From NCBI GenBank assembly GCA_050331395.1, contig JBHJGX010000015.1, positions 1 through 64,000 on the forward strand: a stretch of DNA of 64,000 bases, written 5' to 3'. How positions within the stretch are numbered: position 1 is the stretch's first letter; each line of letters opens with the position of its first letter. The translations under genes and the position numbers were made by a program. This stretch comes from Thermohalobaculum sp050331395 (GTDB taxonomy: Bacteria > Pseudomonadota > Alphaproteobacteria > Rhodobacterales > Rhodobacteraceae). A model generated the notes under the pieces. That model was given only the letters and a program-made list of their open reading frames with translations. It did not search any database and had not been told where the DNA came from. Below are positions 8,781-16,620 of the stretch, piece by piece.

Positions 8781-10865
8781 ATGGCGCGTCCTCCGGTTCT
8801 CTATCCGCTTTTTGCCGACCTGACCGGTCTGCCGGGGATCGGGCCGAAGGGCGCCGCGCTCTTCGCCCGTCTTGGCATCGAGCGGCCGCGGGATTTGCTC
8901 TTTCATCTGCCGACGGGCGTCATCGACCGGCGCCTCCGCGAGAGCCTCGCGGGCGTCGAGCCGGGCCAGACGGTCACCCTGCGGGCCAGGATCGGTGAGC
9001 ACCGGCCGGGGCGGAGCCGCACCGCGCCGTATCGCGTGCTGATCGAGACGGGCGAAACGCTGCTCGAGGTCGTCCATTTCCGCGCACAGTCCGACTGGAT
9101 GGCCAAGCTCTATCCGCCAGGCGCGGTGCGGCTCGTCTCGGGCCGGATCGAGATGTACGAGGGCCGCTGGCAGATGCCGCATCCGGATCTCGTGCTCTCG
9201 GAGGCGGAGGCGGCGGACCTGCCGGCCTTCGAGCCGGTCTATCCCGCGACCCAAGGTCTGTCGCAACGCCAGATCGCCAAAGCCGCCCATGAGGCGCTCG
9301 CCCGGCTGCCGGAGATGGGCGAATGGCTGCCGGCGGATCTCCTCGCCGAGCGCGGCTGGCCGGCGTTCGGGCCCGCGCTTTCGGCAGCCCACGCGCCCGA
9401 GGGACCACCAGGCCTCGGCGACCCGGCGCGGTGCCGTCTCGCTTTCGATGAACTCCTCTCCCACCAACTCGCCCTCGCGCTTGCGCGGGCCCGGATGCGC
9501 CGCGGCCGTGGGCGTGCAAGCCGGGGCGATGGCAGGTTGCGGCAGCGGGCCGCCCGGGCCTTCGGGCATCCGCCGACCGGCGCGCAGACCCGCGCGCTCG
9601 ACGAGATCCTGGCGGATATGGCGGATGAGACCCGGATGCTGCGGCTTCTTCAGGGCGATGTGGGCGCGGGCAAAACATGGGTCGCGCTCATGGCGCTCTT
9701 GGCGGCGGTCGAGGCGGGCGGGCAGGGCGCGCTGATGGCGCCAACCGAGATCCTCGCGCGCCAGCATGGGGCGAGCCTCGCGTCGCTTGCCGCCGCGGCG
9801 GACGTGCGTCTTGAGGTGCTGACCGGCCGCGACAAAGGCGAGGCGCGCCGGCGCATCGCGGGCGGCCTCGCCGAAGGAACCGTGCAGATCGCCGTCGGCA
9901 CCCACGCGCTCCTCTCCGAAGATGTCGCCTTCCGCGATCTGCGTCTCGTCGTGATCGATGAGCAGCATCGCTTCGGCGTGCGCCAACGCATGGAGCTGAC
10001 CGAGAAGGCGCCCGCCGGCGCGGACGTGCTGGTGATGACCGCAACGCCGATCCCGCGGACGCTCGCGCTTGCGGGTTATGGCGATCTGGATATCTCGGTT
10101 CTCGACGAGAAGCCGCCCGGCCGGCAGCCGGTGGAGACCCGGCTCGCCTCGATCGAGCGCTACGAGGAGGTCGTCGCCCACCTCGCCCGGGCCATCGAGG
10201 GGGGGGCGCGGGCGTTCTGGGTCTGTCCGCTCGTCGAGGAGACGGCCGAGCTGCCCATGGTCGCGGCGGAGGCGCGCCACAAGGCGCTCGCCGAGCGGTT
10301 GGGAGAGGCGCGGGTCGCGCTTGTGCACGGTCAGATGACCGCCGAGGGCAAAGACCGGGCGATGGCCGCCTTCCAGTCGGGGGCCGCGCAGGTTCTCGTT
10401 GCGACGACGGTGATCGAGGTCGGCGTCGACGTGCCCGAGGCGACGATCATGGTGATCGAGGAAGCTGAGAGCTTCGGCCTGGCGCAGCTGCACCAGCTCC
10501 GCGGTCGGGTCGGCCGGGGGGTCGGGAGGTCGTCCTGCCTGTTGCTCTTCCGCCCGCCCCTCGGCGAAGCGGCACGGGCGCGCCTCGAGATCCTGCGCGA
10601 GAGCGAAGACGGGTTCCGGATCGCCGAGGAGGATCTTCGGCTTCGCGGCGCGGGCGATCTACTCGGGCTCGCCCAGTCGGGGCTGCCGCGGTTCCGAATT
10701 GCGGATCTTGAGGGGCAGACCGAGCTGATGGAGCGGGCGCGCGCGGAGGCGCGGCGGGTGCTGGCGACGGACCCGGATCTGGCGAGCGTGCGCGGCGCTG
10801 CGTTGCGGCTGCTGCTCTACCTGATGGATCGGGATGCGGCGGTGCGGCTGATGAAGACCGGATGA
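8781..10865 (+). CDS. recG: ATP-dependent DNA helicase RecG
   Basis: Remodels stalled forks and branches recombination intermediates. The 694-residue protein shows the N-terminal wedge (OB) domain with LPGIGPKGAALFARLGI, then superfamily 2 helicase motifs: Q-motif region FGHPPTGAQTRALDEI, Walker A GDVGAGKT, motif Ia MAPTEILARQH, motif II DEQH in VVIDEQHRFGVRQR, motif III MTATPIPRTL, motif V VLVATTVIEVGVDVPEAT and motif VI QLRGRVGRG. The C-terminal TRG region (LRLRGAGDLLGLAQSGLPRF) is present. It starts with ATG at 8781. The next gene downstream carries a LexA box. Confidence 0.97.
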   Translation: MARPPVLYPLFADLTGLPGIGPKGAALFARLGIERPRDLLFHLPTGVIDRRLRESLAGVEPGQTVTLRARIGEHRPGRSRTAPYRVLIETGETLLEVVHFRAQSDWMAKLYPPGAVRLVSGRIEMYEGRWQMPHPDLVLSEAEAADLPAFEPVYPATQGLSQRQIAKAAHEALARLPEMGEWLPADLLAERGWPAFGPALSAAHAPEGPPGLGDPARCRLAFDELLSHQLALALARARMRRGRGRASRGDGRLRQRAARAFGHPPTGAQTRALDEILADMADETRMLRLLQGDVGAGKTWVALMALLAAVEAGGQGALMAPTEILARQHGASLASLAAAADVRLEVLTGRDKGEARRRIAGGLAEGTVQIAVGTHALLSEDVAFRDLRLVVIDEQHRFGVRQRMELTEKAPAGADVLVMTATPIPRTLALAGYGDLDISVLDEKPPGRQPVETRLASIERYEEVVAHLARAIEGGARAFWVCPLVEETAELPMVAAEARHKALAERLGEARVALVHGQMTAEGKDRAMAAFQSGAAQVLVATTVIEVGVDVPEATIMVIEEAESFGLAQLHQLRGRVGRGVGRSSCLLLFRPPLGEAARARLEILRESEDGFRIAEEDLRLRGAGDLLGLAQSGLPRFRIADLEGQTELMERARAEARRVLATDPDLASVRGAALRLLLYLMDRDAAVRLMKTG

Positions 10866-11001
10866 CCGAACCCGTGGGATCGGCTCCGGCCGTCGGGGCC
10901 ACCGGCTTGCGGGGCGGCGGTTCGTGGGTGTGGCAGCTCGCGGGGCGGCGGATGTTCCGCTGATGATGCAAATGTACGAAAAATGTTCTTGTATTTTTCC
11001 G

Positions 11002-11016
11002 GAACATTGGTAGAAC
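11002..11016 (+). promoter_or_regulatory. LexA (SOS) box, alphaproteobacterial type
   Basis: GAAC-N7-GAAC, which is the reverse complement of the alphaproteobacterial LexA consensus GTTC-N7-GTTC, perfect in both half sites with the exact 7-nt spacer. It lies 40 bp before the ATG of the 42-residue microprotein. An imperfect second copy (GTTC-N7-TTTC) lies just upstream at 10985-10999. The surroundings are A+T-rich, as in a promoter. Confidence 0.8.
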
Positions 11017-11055
11017 AAGCCCATCAGTCGTTCGCGCTTCTCAGGGAGACCCGCC

Positions 11056-11184
11056 ATGCCAATCCTCACGACCCTGCGCCGTACCTTGGCCGAGAACCCG
11101 CGCGCCGCGCTCGCCGATGCGCTCGGCCTCGCCGCGCTTTGCCTGTTTATCTTCGCGGGCTTCACGGTGCCGGCGGTGCTCTGA
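11056..11184 (+). CDS. 42-residue single-helix membrane microprotein, probably SOS-induced
   Basis: ATG at 11056 after the ribosome binding site AGGGAGA (11043-11049), stop TGA at 11182-11184. The sequence begins MPILTTLRRTLAENPRAALADA and then has one hydrophobic segment, roughly residues 23-42 (LGLAALCLFIFAGFTVPAVL), reaching the C terminus. The N-terminal half is basic and amphipathic, so it should sit in the cytoplasm. A perfect LexA box stands 40 bp upstream and a strong terminator 100 bp downstream, so this is a self-contained SOS transcription unit beside recG. By analogy with SidA of Caulobacter (a 29-residue SOS-induced membrane inhibitor of division), a checkpoint role is possible. 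This is inference from size, topology and regulation, not from sequence similarity. Confidence 0.72.
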   Translation: MPILTTLRRTLAENPRAALADALGLAALCLFIFAGFTVPAVL

Positions 11185-11285
11185 GGCATAAGATCCCGCC
11201 GGTCCCGCGGGGGAGACCCGGCCCGCCTGCCGGCCGCTGTCTCCGCTGGGACAACCTCACGGGGGGTGCCCGCCCCGACCCAACT

Positions 11286-11314
11286 GGCCGCCGGCGTGCC
11301 CGGCGGCCTTTTTT
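11286..11314 (+). terminator. Strong intrinsic terminator of the SOS microprotein unit
   Basis: GGCCGCCGG / CCGGCGGCC stem of 9 bp, a 5-nt loop, then six T. This is the clearest Rho-independent terminator in the window. The 100 nt between the stop codon and this stem contain another possible stem (GGAGAC ... GTCTCC, within about 11208-11245), so the 3' UTR is structured. Confidence 0.85.
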
Positions 11315-11743
11315 CGTGACGGGGATGCCGAAATGCTCACTTCGTGAGTGCGATAAGAGATATTATGTAAAAAAGCTGCGTCCGTAGCCACCATACCACA
11401 GCGCCCCGATCCGTCGCTCGGATCCGCTGCCGTGCGCGCGATGCCGCCTCGGGCACGCGGGGCGAGCCCGGCGCGGGGACGCGCCGCCCGCTGCCGCTCT
11501 GGCCCAAGGCGCCGCGACCGCATGCGCACCCTCTGGCCGGCCCCTAACCCGCGGCGCGTTCGAGCCGGGTCGCGGCTTGGCGGGGTATCGCCGGTGCGAA
11601 AGCTGGCCTTCGGGCGCATCCACGGGGGTTGCCACACCGGGCGATGATCGCAGGCCGTCGCGGGACGAGAGTACGCCACATCGTCGGACTGCGGTCGCGA
11701 CGGTCGGGGCCAGAGGCCCCGCAACAGCCGCGCGGGTCGTGCA
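11315..11743. other. About 430 bp without a recognisable gene, between convergent units
   Basis: Lies between the terminator of the SOS unit and the end of hflX. The open frames here have no ribosome binding site and no resemblance to known proteins. It contains a small A+T-rich island (about 11360-11380) and, just beyond the hflX stop, a GGGGCC-AGA-GGCCCC hairpin (11706-11720) that could act at the hflX 3' end. No tRNA, SRP RNA, RNase P RNA or tmRNA signature was found. Confidence 0.5.
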
Positions 11744-13039
11744 TCATTGGGCGGCCAGATCGAGCCGGCGGACCGTTTCGGCCGCGATGCCATGCGCCTT
11801 CTCGAACTGGAAGTATTCCCGCTCGGTCATCTCGGCCTCGAGTGACACACCCGCCACGCTGTCCTCGCGGGCGCGCACATCCGTATGCGCATAGAGCCAG
11901 GCGACGGCCGCTCCCTGTGCATGCTCAAGGCGAAAGCGGAACCGAAACCGCCGCGGATAAAGCCGCGCTTCGATCTCGTCGAGGAGCCGCCCCACGCCCT
12001 CTCCGGTCGCGGCCGAAAGTGTGAGCGCGCCCTGGGCCGTCGCCGCGTCTTCGACCGCCTCCCGCGCCGTCCCGTCGAGCAGGTCGATCTTGTTGCGGAC
12101 CTCGAGCATGCCGTCGATCTCCGCAGGACCGAGGCCCAGATCGTCGAGCACGCCGATCACGTCCGCCTTTTGCGCGGCCGTCGCCGGGTGCGAGATATCG
12201 CGGACATGCACGATCAGATCGGCCTCCAGCACCTCTTCCAGGGTTGCCCGGAAGGCCGCCACGAGCTGCGTCGGCAGATCTGAAATGAACCCCACCGTGT
12301 CCGACAGGATCGCCGGCCGTCCCGAGGGCAGCCGGATCCGCCGCATCGTCGGGTCGAGGGTCGCGAAGAGCATATCCTTCGCCAGCACCTCTGCGGTCGT
12401 CATCCGGTTGAAAAGCGTCGATTTCCCCGCGTTCGTATAACCGACGAGCGCGACGACCGGATGCGGGATCTTCTTGCGCTTGGTCCGGTGGAGCGACCGT
12501 GTCCGGGCCACCTTCTCGAGCTGACGGCGGAGCTTCACGATCTTTTCGTCGATTTGCCGACGGTCGCTTTCGATCTGCGTCTCGCCCGGCCCGCCCATGA
12601 AGCCCGCGCCGCCGCGCTGTCGCTCGAGGTGCGTCCAAGAGCGCACGAGACGGGATTTCTGATAGGTCAAATGGGCGAGTTCGACCTGCAGGACACCCTC
12701 GCGCGTCGCCGCGCGCTCACCGAAGATCTCGAGGATGAGACCGGTGCGGTCGAGCACCTTGGCTTTCCAGGCGCGTTCGAGATTGCGTTGCTGAACGGGG
12801 CTCAAGGCGCCGTTCACCACGACAACTTCAGTGCCCGCCTCGGCGATCTCCGCGCCGATCTCGGCCACCTTGCCGGGTCCGAAGAGCGTCGCCGGCGTCA
12901 CTTGCGAGAGCGTCACGACCTTGCCGCCTTCGAGCTCGAGATCCAGCGCCGCGGTCAGGCTCATGCCTTCGGCGAGCGCGGCGCTCGGCTCCCGCGCGTC
13001 GCCCTTCAGATGGGGGTGCAGAACACGCGTTTTGGTCAA
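11744..13039 (-). CDS. hflX: GTPase HflX
   Basis: A ribosome-associated GTPase that splits stalled 70S ribosomes under stress. The 431-residue protein shows the HflX N-terminal domain (LHPHLKG ... TLFGPGKVAEI ... VVVNGALSPVQQRNLE), the glycine-rich loop GGAGFMGGPGETQIESDRR, then the GTPase: G1 GYTNAGKST, G2 region LDPTMRRIRLPSG, G3 DTVGFI, G4 NKID, G5 SAATGEG. The start is TTG at 13039, overlapping the hfq stop codon (TTGA), which indicates translational coupling. The hfq-hflX pair is the usual arrangement in proteobacteria. Confidence 0.95.
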   Translation of the reverse strand: MTKTRVLHPHLKGDAREPSAALAEGMSLTAALDLELEGGKVVTLSQVTPATLFGPGKVAEIGAEIAEAGTEVVVVNGALSPVQQRNLERAWKAKVLDRTGLILEIFGERAATREGVLQVELAHLTYQKSRLVRSWTHLERQRGGAGFMGGPGETQIESDRRQIDEKIVKLRRQLEKVARTRSLHRTKRKKIPHPVVALVGYTNAGKSTLFNRMTTAEVLAKDMLFATLDPTMRRIRLPSGRPAILSDTVGFISDLPTQLVAAFRATLEEVLEADLIVHVRDISHPATAAQKADVIGVLDDLGLGPAEIDGMLEVRNKIDLLDGTAREAVEDAATAQGALTLSAATGEGVGRLLDEIEARLYPRRFRFRFRLEHAQGAAVAWLYAHTDVRAREDSVAGVSLEAEMTEREYFQFEKAHGIAAETVRRLDLAAQ

Positions 13040-13281
13040 GAGTTCTCCGCGTCGGCGTCGTAGAGCGAGAACGGTTGCGCCGGCATCACGGTCGAGACCG
13101 CGTGCTTGTAGACAAGCTGCGATTGCCCGTCTCGGCGAAGCAGAATACAGAAGTTGTCGAAGGAGGTGATCACGCCTTGCAATTTGACACCGTTGACCAA
13201 AAAGACCGTAACCGGGATCTTTGACTTACGAACATGGTTGAGAAAAGCGTCTTGCAGATTTTGTTTGCCTTCGTTGGCCAT
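13036..13281 (-). CDS. hfq: RNA chaperone Hfq
   Basis: A hexameric Sm-like protein that pairs small RNAs with mRNAs. The 81 residues contain NLQDAFLNHVRKSKIPVTVFLVNGVKLQG (Sm1) and the Sm2 motif YKHAVSTV. The short C-terminal tail (MPAQPFSLYDADAENS) is typical of alphaproteobacteria. Starts at ATG 13281, 91 bp after trkH, and ends inside the hflX start codon. Two nearby features (the rne leader and a candidate small RNA near 54.9 kb) could be relevant to Hfq but no link is shown. Confidence 0.97.
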   Translation of the reverse strand: MANEGKQNLQDAFLNHVRKSKIPVTVFLVNGVKLQGVITSFDNFCILLRRDGQSQLVYKHAVSTVMPAQPFSLYDADAENS

Positions 13282-13372
13282 TGTAGCGCCCGTTTCGTTG
13301 TTTTTTGTGCGGGGTTTGATGGAGCGCTGACATGGCGGCCGCGCCCCTTACCCTGGAGATTGGGTGCTGCGC

Positions 13373-14932
13373 TCAGGTTTTTCCAGTCCTTTCTCGACCG
13401 CGGCTGCCGCCTTGCCAGGCATCGGGGCTGAGAACGGCGATGAGCGCCAAGAGCTCGACCCGTCCGAGAACCATGGTCACCGCGAGCACTCCGCGGGCCG
13501 CATGGTCGAGATCGGCAAATCCGCGCTGTCCTTCGGCGGCGAGAGCGAAGGCGGGACCGGTATTCGAAAGCGCGGCAATCGCCGCCACGAGCGCCGCTTC
13601 GAAGCCGAGGCCGAGGGCCGTGAGCGCGAGCATCGAGATCAGCACGCCGAAGATGAAGAGCATTACGAAGGACCAGACAAGGGCCGGACCCTCGCGGAGG
13701 AGCGCCCGGGTCTGTGTGCCGATGCCGAGCACCGAATAGGGTTGGGCAACGCGTTGCATCTCGCGCACGCCGTGGCGCATGAGCGCATAGGCGCGGATCA
13801 GCTTGATCCCGCCCGCGGTCGTCGCCGCGCCGCCGCCGATCGCCGCGAGACCGAGGAGAATGAGGCCCGGGTTCTCGAGCCCCGACCAGTCCCGTGCGGT
13901 CTCCCAAGAGCCCGAGACGAAGCCCGTCGTCGTCAGAAACGAAAGCACCGTGAAGAGCGTGCCCCAGAGCGCCTCGGCGCCGCGGGGCTCGGCGTCGACA
14001 TCGACCGTGAGGACGCCGATCCAGTGCCGCGCAATGAGCGTCGCGGTCACCAGGAGCGTGAGGGCGGCCATCATCCAAAGTTCGGGGTCCTGACGCATCG
14101 GCCGAAGCGCGCCGAATTCCGAGGCGCGGGCATAGGGTCTGCGGCTCGCTGCGGCGACCATGAACACCAGAAGCGCACCCTCGGCGAGGAGGTTCGGGTC
14201 TTGGGCGAGACCGTCCGCATGGGGCGAGATGCCCGAAGTCGCCATGATCGACATCGCATGGACGAGCGCGTCCACCTCGCCCTCGCCGGCGGCGGAGAGG
14301 AGAAGCGCGAGGATGGCCGTCGCTCCCGCGTAGACGGGCAAGATCACCCGCAGCGCACGGGCGAGCCGGGTCTCGACGGGCGCGGGCGTCAACCCGCCGG
14401 CGATCGGGCCCTTATGCGGTCCGGCTTGAGCGCGCCAGGTGGCGGCCTCGACCTCGAACCCGCCGAGCCCCCGGGGCGCGAGGACCACATAGGCGCCGGC
14501 GAGCGTGAGCAGTCCCCCCAACCAGCCGACGAGGCCGCGCCAGAGATGCACCGCGTTCGGCAGATCCGCCGGGCGCTCGAGCGCCGTGCCGCCGGTGGTC
14601 GTGAAGGCGGCGACCATCTCGAAATGCGCCCGCCATATCCCGAGGCTCGGGGCGATCTCGACGAGGGGCACCGCCGCAAAGACCGGGATCGCGATCCAGC
14701 ACAGGAGCAGCGTGGCGATCTCCCGCCCCCCGCCCCGGTGGCGTCCGGGCGGCGGCAAGGCACAGGCGAGGATCGCGGCGGCAACCAGATAAAAGGCGGC
14801 AGCGGTCAGAAAGGCGCGTGCAGCCGGCCAGCTGTCGTCGGCGACGGCAATTGCCGCGGGCGGCAGCGCGGCCAATGCAAGCATCCCGAGCGCGATGGCG
14901 AAGATCGGCTGCCGGAGCGCCCACCCGGGCAT
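13373..14932 (-). CDS. trkH: Trk-type potassium uptake protein TrkH
   Basis: The membrane channel subunit of the low-affinity K+ system. 519 residues, strongly hydrophobic, with about ten membrane spans and the four pore-loop regions of the family: AAFTTTGGTALERP, SIMATSGISPHADG, LSFLTTTGFVSGSW and AALSNTGPAFAL. The ATG at 14932 shares its A with the TGA of trkA (TGATG), so the two are translationally coupled. The C terminus (PDAWQGGSRGRERTGKT) is short and basic. It lies between trkA and hfq on the minus strand. Confidence 0.95.
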   Translation of the reverse strand: MPGWALRQPIFAIALGMLALAALPPAAIAVADDSWPAARAFLTAAAFYLVAAAILACALPPPGRHRGGGREIATLLLCWIAIPVFAAVPLVEIAPSLGIWRAHFEMVAAFTTTGGTALERPADLPNAVHLWRGLVGWLGGLLTLAGAYVVLAPRGLGGFEVEAATWRAQAGPHKGPIAGGLTPAPVETRLARALRVILPVYAGATAILALLLSAAGEGEVDALVHAMSIMATSGISPHADGLAQDPNLLAEGALLVFMVAAASRRPYARASEFGALRPMRQDPELWMMAALTLLVTATLIARHWIGVLTVDVDAEPRGAEALWGTLFTVLSFLTTTGFVSGSWETARDWSGLENPGLILLGLAAIGGGAATTAGGIKLIRAYALMRHGVREMQRVAQPYSVLGIGTQTRALLREGPALVWSFVMLFIFGVLISMLALTALGLGFEAALVAAIAALSNTGPAFALAAEGQRGFADLDHAARGVLAVTMVLGRVELLALIAVLSPDAWQGGSRGRERTGKT

Positions 14933-16305
14933 CAAAAGAAATCCATGCTGACCCGGAACATCTGCTCGACCTGCCGCACCGCCTGGAACGTCGCGAAGAT
15001 GACCAGACTGTCGCCAATCTCGACGGTGACGTCGCCCTTCGGCATGATCAGACGCTCTCCGCGGAGGATCGCGCCCACGAGGGAGCCGGGCGGGAAGGAA
15101 ATATCCCTCAGCCTTCGCCCGGCGATCGGCGACGTGGCCATCACCTGCGCCTCGATCACCTCGCCCTCGCCCCGACCGATCGAGTAGACCCCCCGAACCT
15201 TCCCGCGGCGGACATGCCTGAGGATGCCCGAGACGGTGGTCGCCCGCGGGTTGATGAGCGCGTTCACCCCGAGCGGCCCGGCGATGGTCTGGAACGTGGC
15301 GTCCTTGGCGAGCGCAATCGAAATCGGACAGCCCGCCTGATTGGCAAGCGCGCATGCGATCAGGTTCGTGCGGTCGTCATCGGTCACCGCGAGGATCGCA
15401 TCCGCATCGCCCACACCGGCCTCGTCGAGGAGCGCCAGATCGAGCGCATCGCCGTTCAGCACGATGGTGCGCTCGAGAATATCGGCGGCGCGTTCGGCAC
15501 GCTCGCGATTGCGCTCGATGAGCTTGCCGCGGAGCGTGCCGGTCGCCTCGATCTGTTGAGCGACGCGCAGGCCCACATTGCCGGCGCCGACGACGACGAC
15601 GCGCTCCGGGGTGAGGTTCTCGCGGCCGAAAATGCCGAAAGCGCGCGGCAGATCCTCGCGGGCGGCGACCACGTAGATGTCGTCCTCGGCGAAAAGCTGG
15701 TCGTCCTTGTCGGCCGGAAAGAGCCGTCCGCCCCGGCGCACCGCCACGACGATCGCCCGCAGCGTGGAGAAAAGCTCGGTCAGCTGGCCGAGCGGGGTCG
15801 CGAGCACCGGGCAGTTCTCGTCGAGATGGATGCCGACCAGATCAACCCGGCCGCCAAGGAAGGGCTCGATATCGAAGGCCGCATTCGACATGAGCCGCCG
15901 GAGCGTGACCTTGGCAACCTCGGTCTCGGGGCTGATCACCACATCGATCGGCATGTGGTCGCGGCGGAACAGGTCCGACCACTCGGCCTCCAGATAGCTC
16001 TCGGTGCGGATCCGGGCGATCTTGGTCGGCACTTCAAAGACCGAATGGGCGACCTGGCAGGCGACCATGTTGACCTCGTCCATGGAGGTCGCGGCGATCA
16101 GCATGTCGGCGTCCTGGGCACCGGCGCGGGCGCGCACGTCCGGATGCGAGGCGAAGCCTGCCACGCCGGAGACGTCGAAGGCATCGGTGACCCTGCGCAC
16201 CAGGGCCGCGTCCTGATCGATCACGGTGACGGCATTGCCTTCGTCGGCCAGCGTGCGGGCGATCTGGCTGCCCACCTGGCCGGCGCCGCAGATGATGGCT
16301 TTCAT
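14932..16305 (-). CDS. trkA: Trk potassium uptake regulatory protein TrkA
   Basis: The peripheral NAD(H)-binding subunit that gates TrkH. 457 residues with two RCK_N/RCK_C tandem units. The first Rossmann motif is at the N terminus (MKAIICGAGQVGSQIARTLADEG), the second near residue 235 (VVVVGAGNVGLRVAQQIE), each followed by acidic residues for ribose binding (VIDQD, KLIERN). RCK_C domains are at about 140-225 and 370-455. It is followed directly by trkH and preceded by ntrX with a 315-bp spacer that may hold a separate promoter. Confidence 0.96.
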   Translation of the reverse strand: MKAIICGAGQVGSQIARTLADEGNAVTVIDQDAALVRRVTDAFDVSGVAGFASHPDVRARAGAQDADMLIAATSMDEVNMVACQVAHSVFEVPTKIARIRTESYLEAEWSDLFRRDHMPIDVVISPETEVAKVTLRRLMSNAAFDIEPFLGGRVDLVGIHLDENCPVLATPLGQLTELFSTLRAIVVAVRRGGRLFPADKDDQLFAEDDIYVVAAREDLPRAFGIFGRENLTPERVVVVGAGNVGLRVAQQIEATGTLRGKLIERNRERAERAADILERTIVLNGDALDLALLDEAGVGDADAILAVTDDDRTNLIACALANQAGCPISIALAKDATFQTIAGPLGVNALINPRATTVSGILRHVRRGKVRGVYSIGRGEGEVIEAQVMATSPIAGRRLRDISFPPGSLVGAILRGERLIMPKGDVTVEIGDSLVIFATFQAVRQVEQMFRVSMDFF

Positions 16306-16620
16306 GGGGGCTCCGAGGCGGCCGCGCTCTGCTTGACTATGGGTGGGTGCCGGGCGGCGGTCAATCGGGCGCTGTCGGGCGGCCGGTCCGGCCCTTCAGC
16401 GGCGGTCGACCGATCGGCATCCGCGGGCGGATGCCCGCGGATAAGACATGCGCACGGTCCGTCGCCTCCGGCTGGACCGTGCAGGCGGCGCGGGTCGCGC
16501 CGCGGCGCCCCGCCTGAGCCAAGGCCCGTAAGGGCCGACGGCGAGGTAAAGTCGTCTCCGCGGGCCTCGGCCCGTGGAGGCCGCTTGGTTCGAGGCGCGT
16601 TGACAGGTGCGACGTCGCGG
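16306..16620. other. Spacer between ntrX and trkA with strong hairpin
   Basis: 315 bp with no gene. It holds a perfect 10-bp stem with a GGAT loop (16419-16442: ATCCGCGGGC / GCCCGCGGAT) and a smaller GGCCTC/GAGGCC stem near 16570-16590, both downstream of ntrX on the minus strand and upstream of trkA. No T-tract follows, so they may stabilise the ntrX 3' end or attenuate reading into trkA. Confidence 0.5.

Noticed and set aside
11535..11580. tRNA T-arm-like GTTCGA in the empty region
   Set aside because: No matching acceptor or anticodon arm around it.
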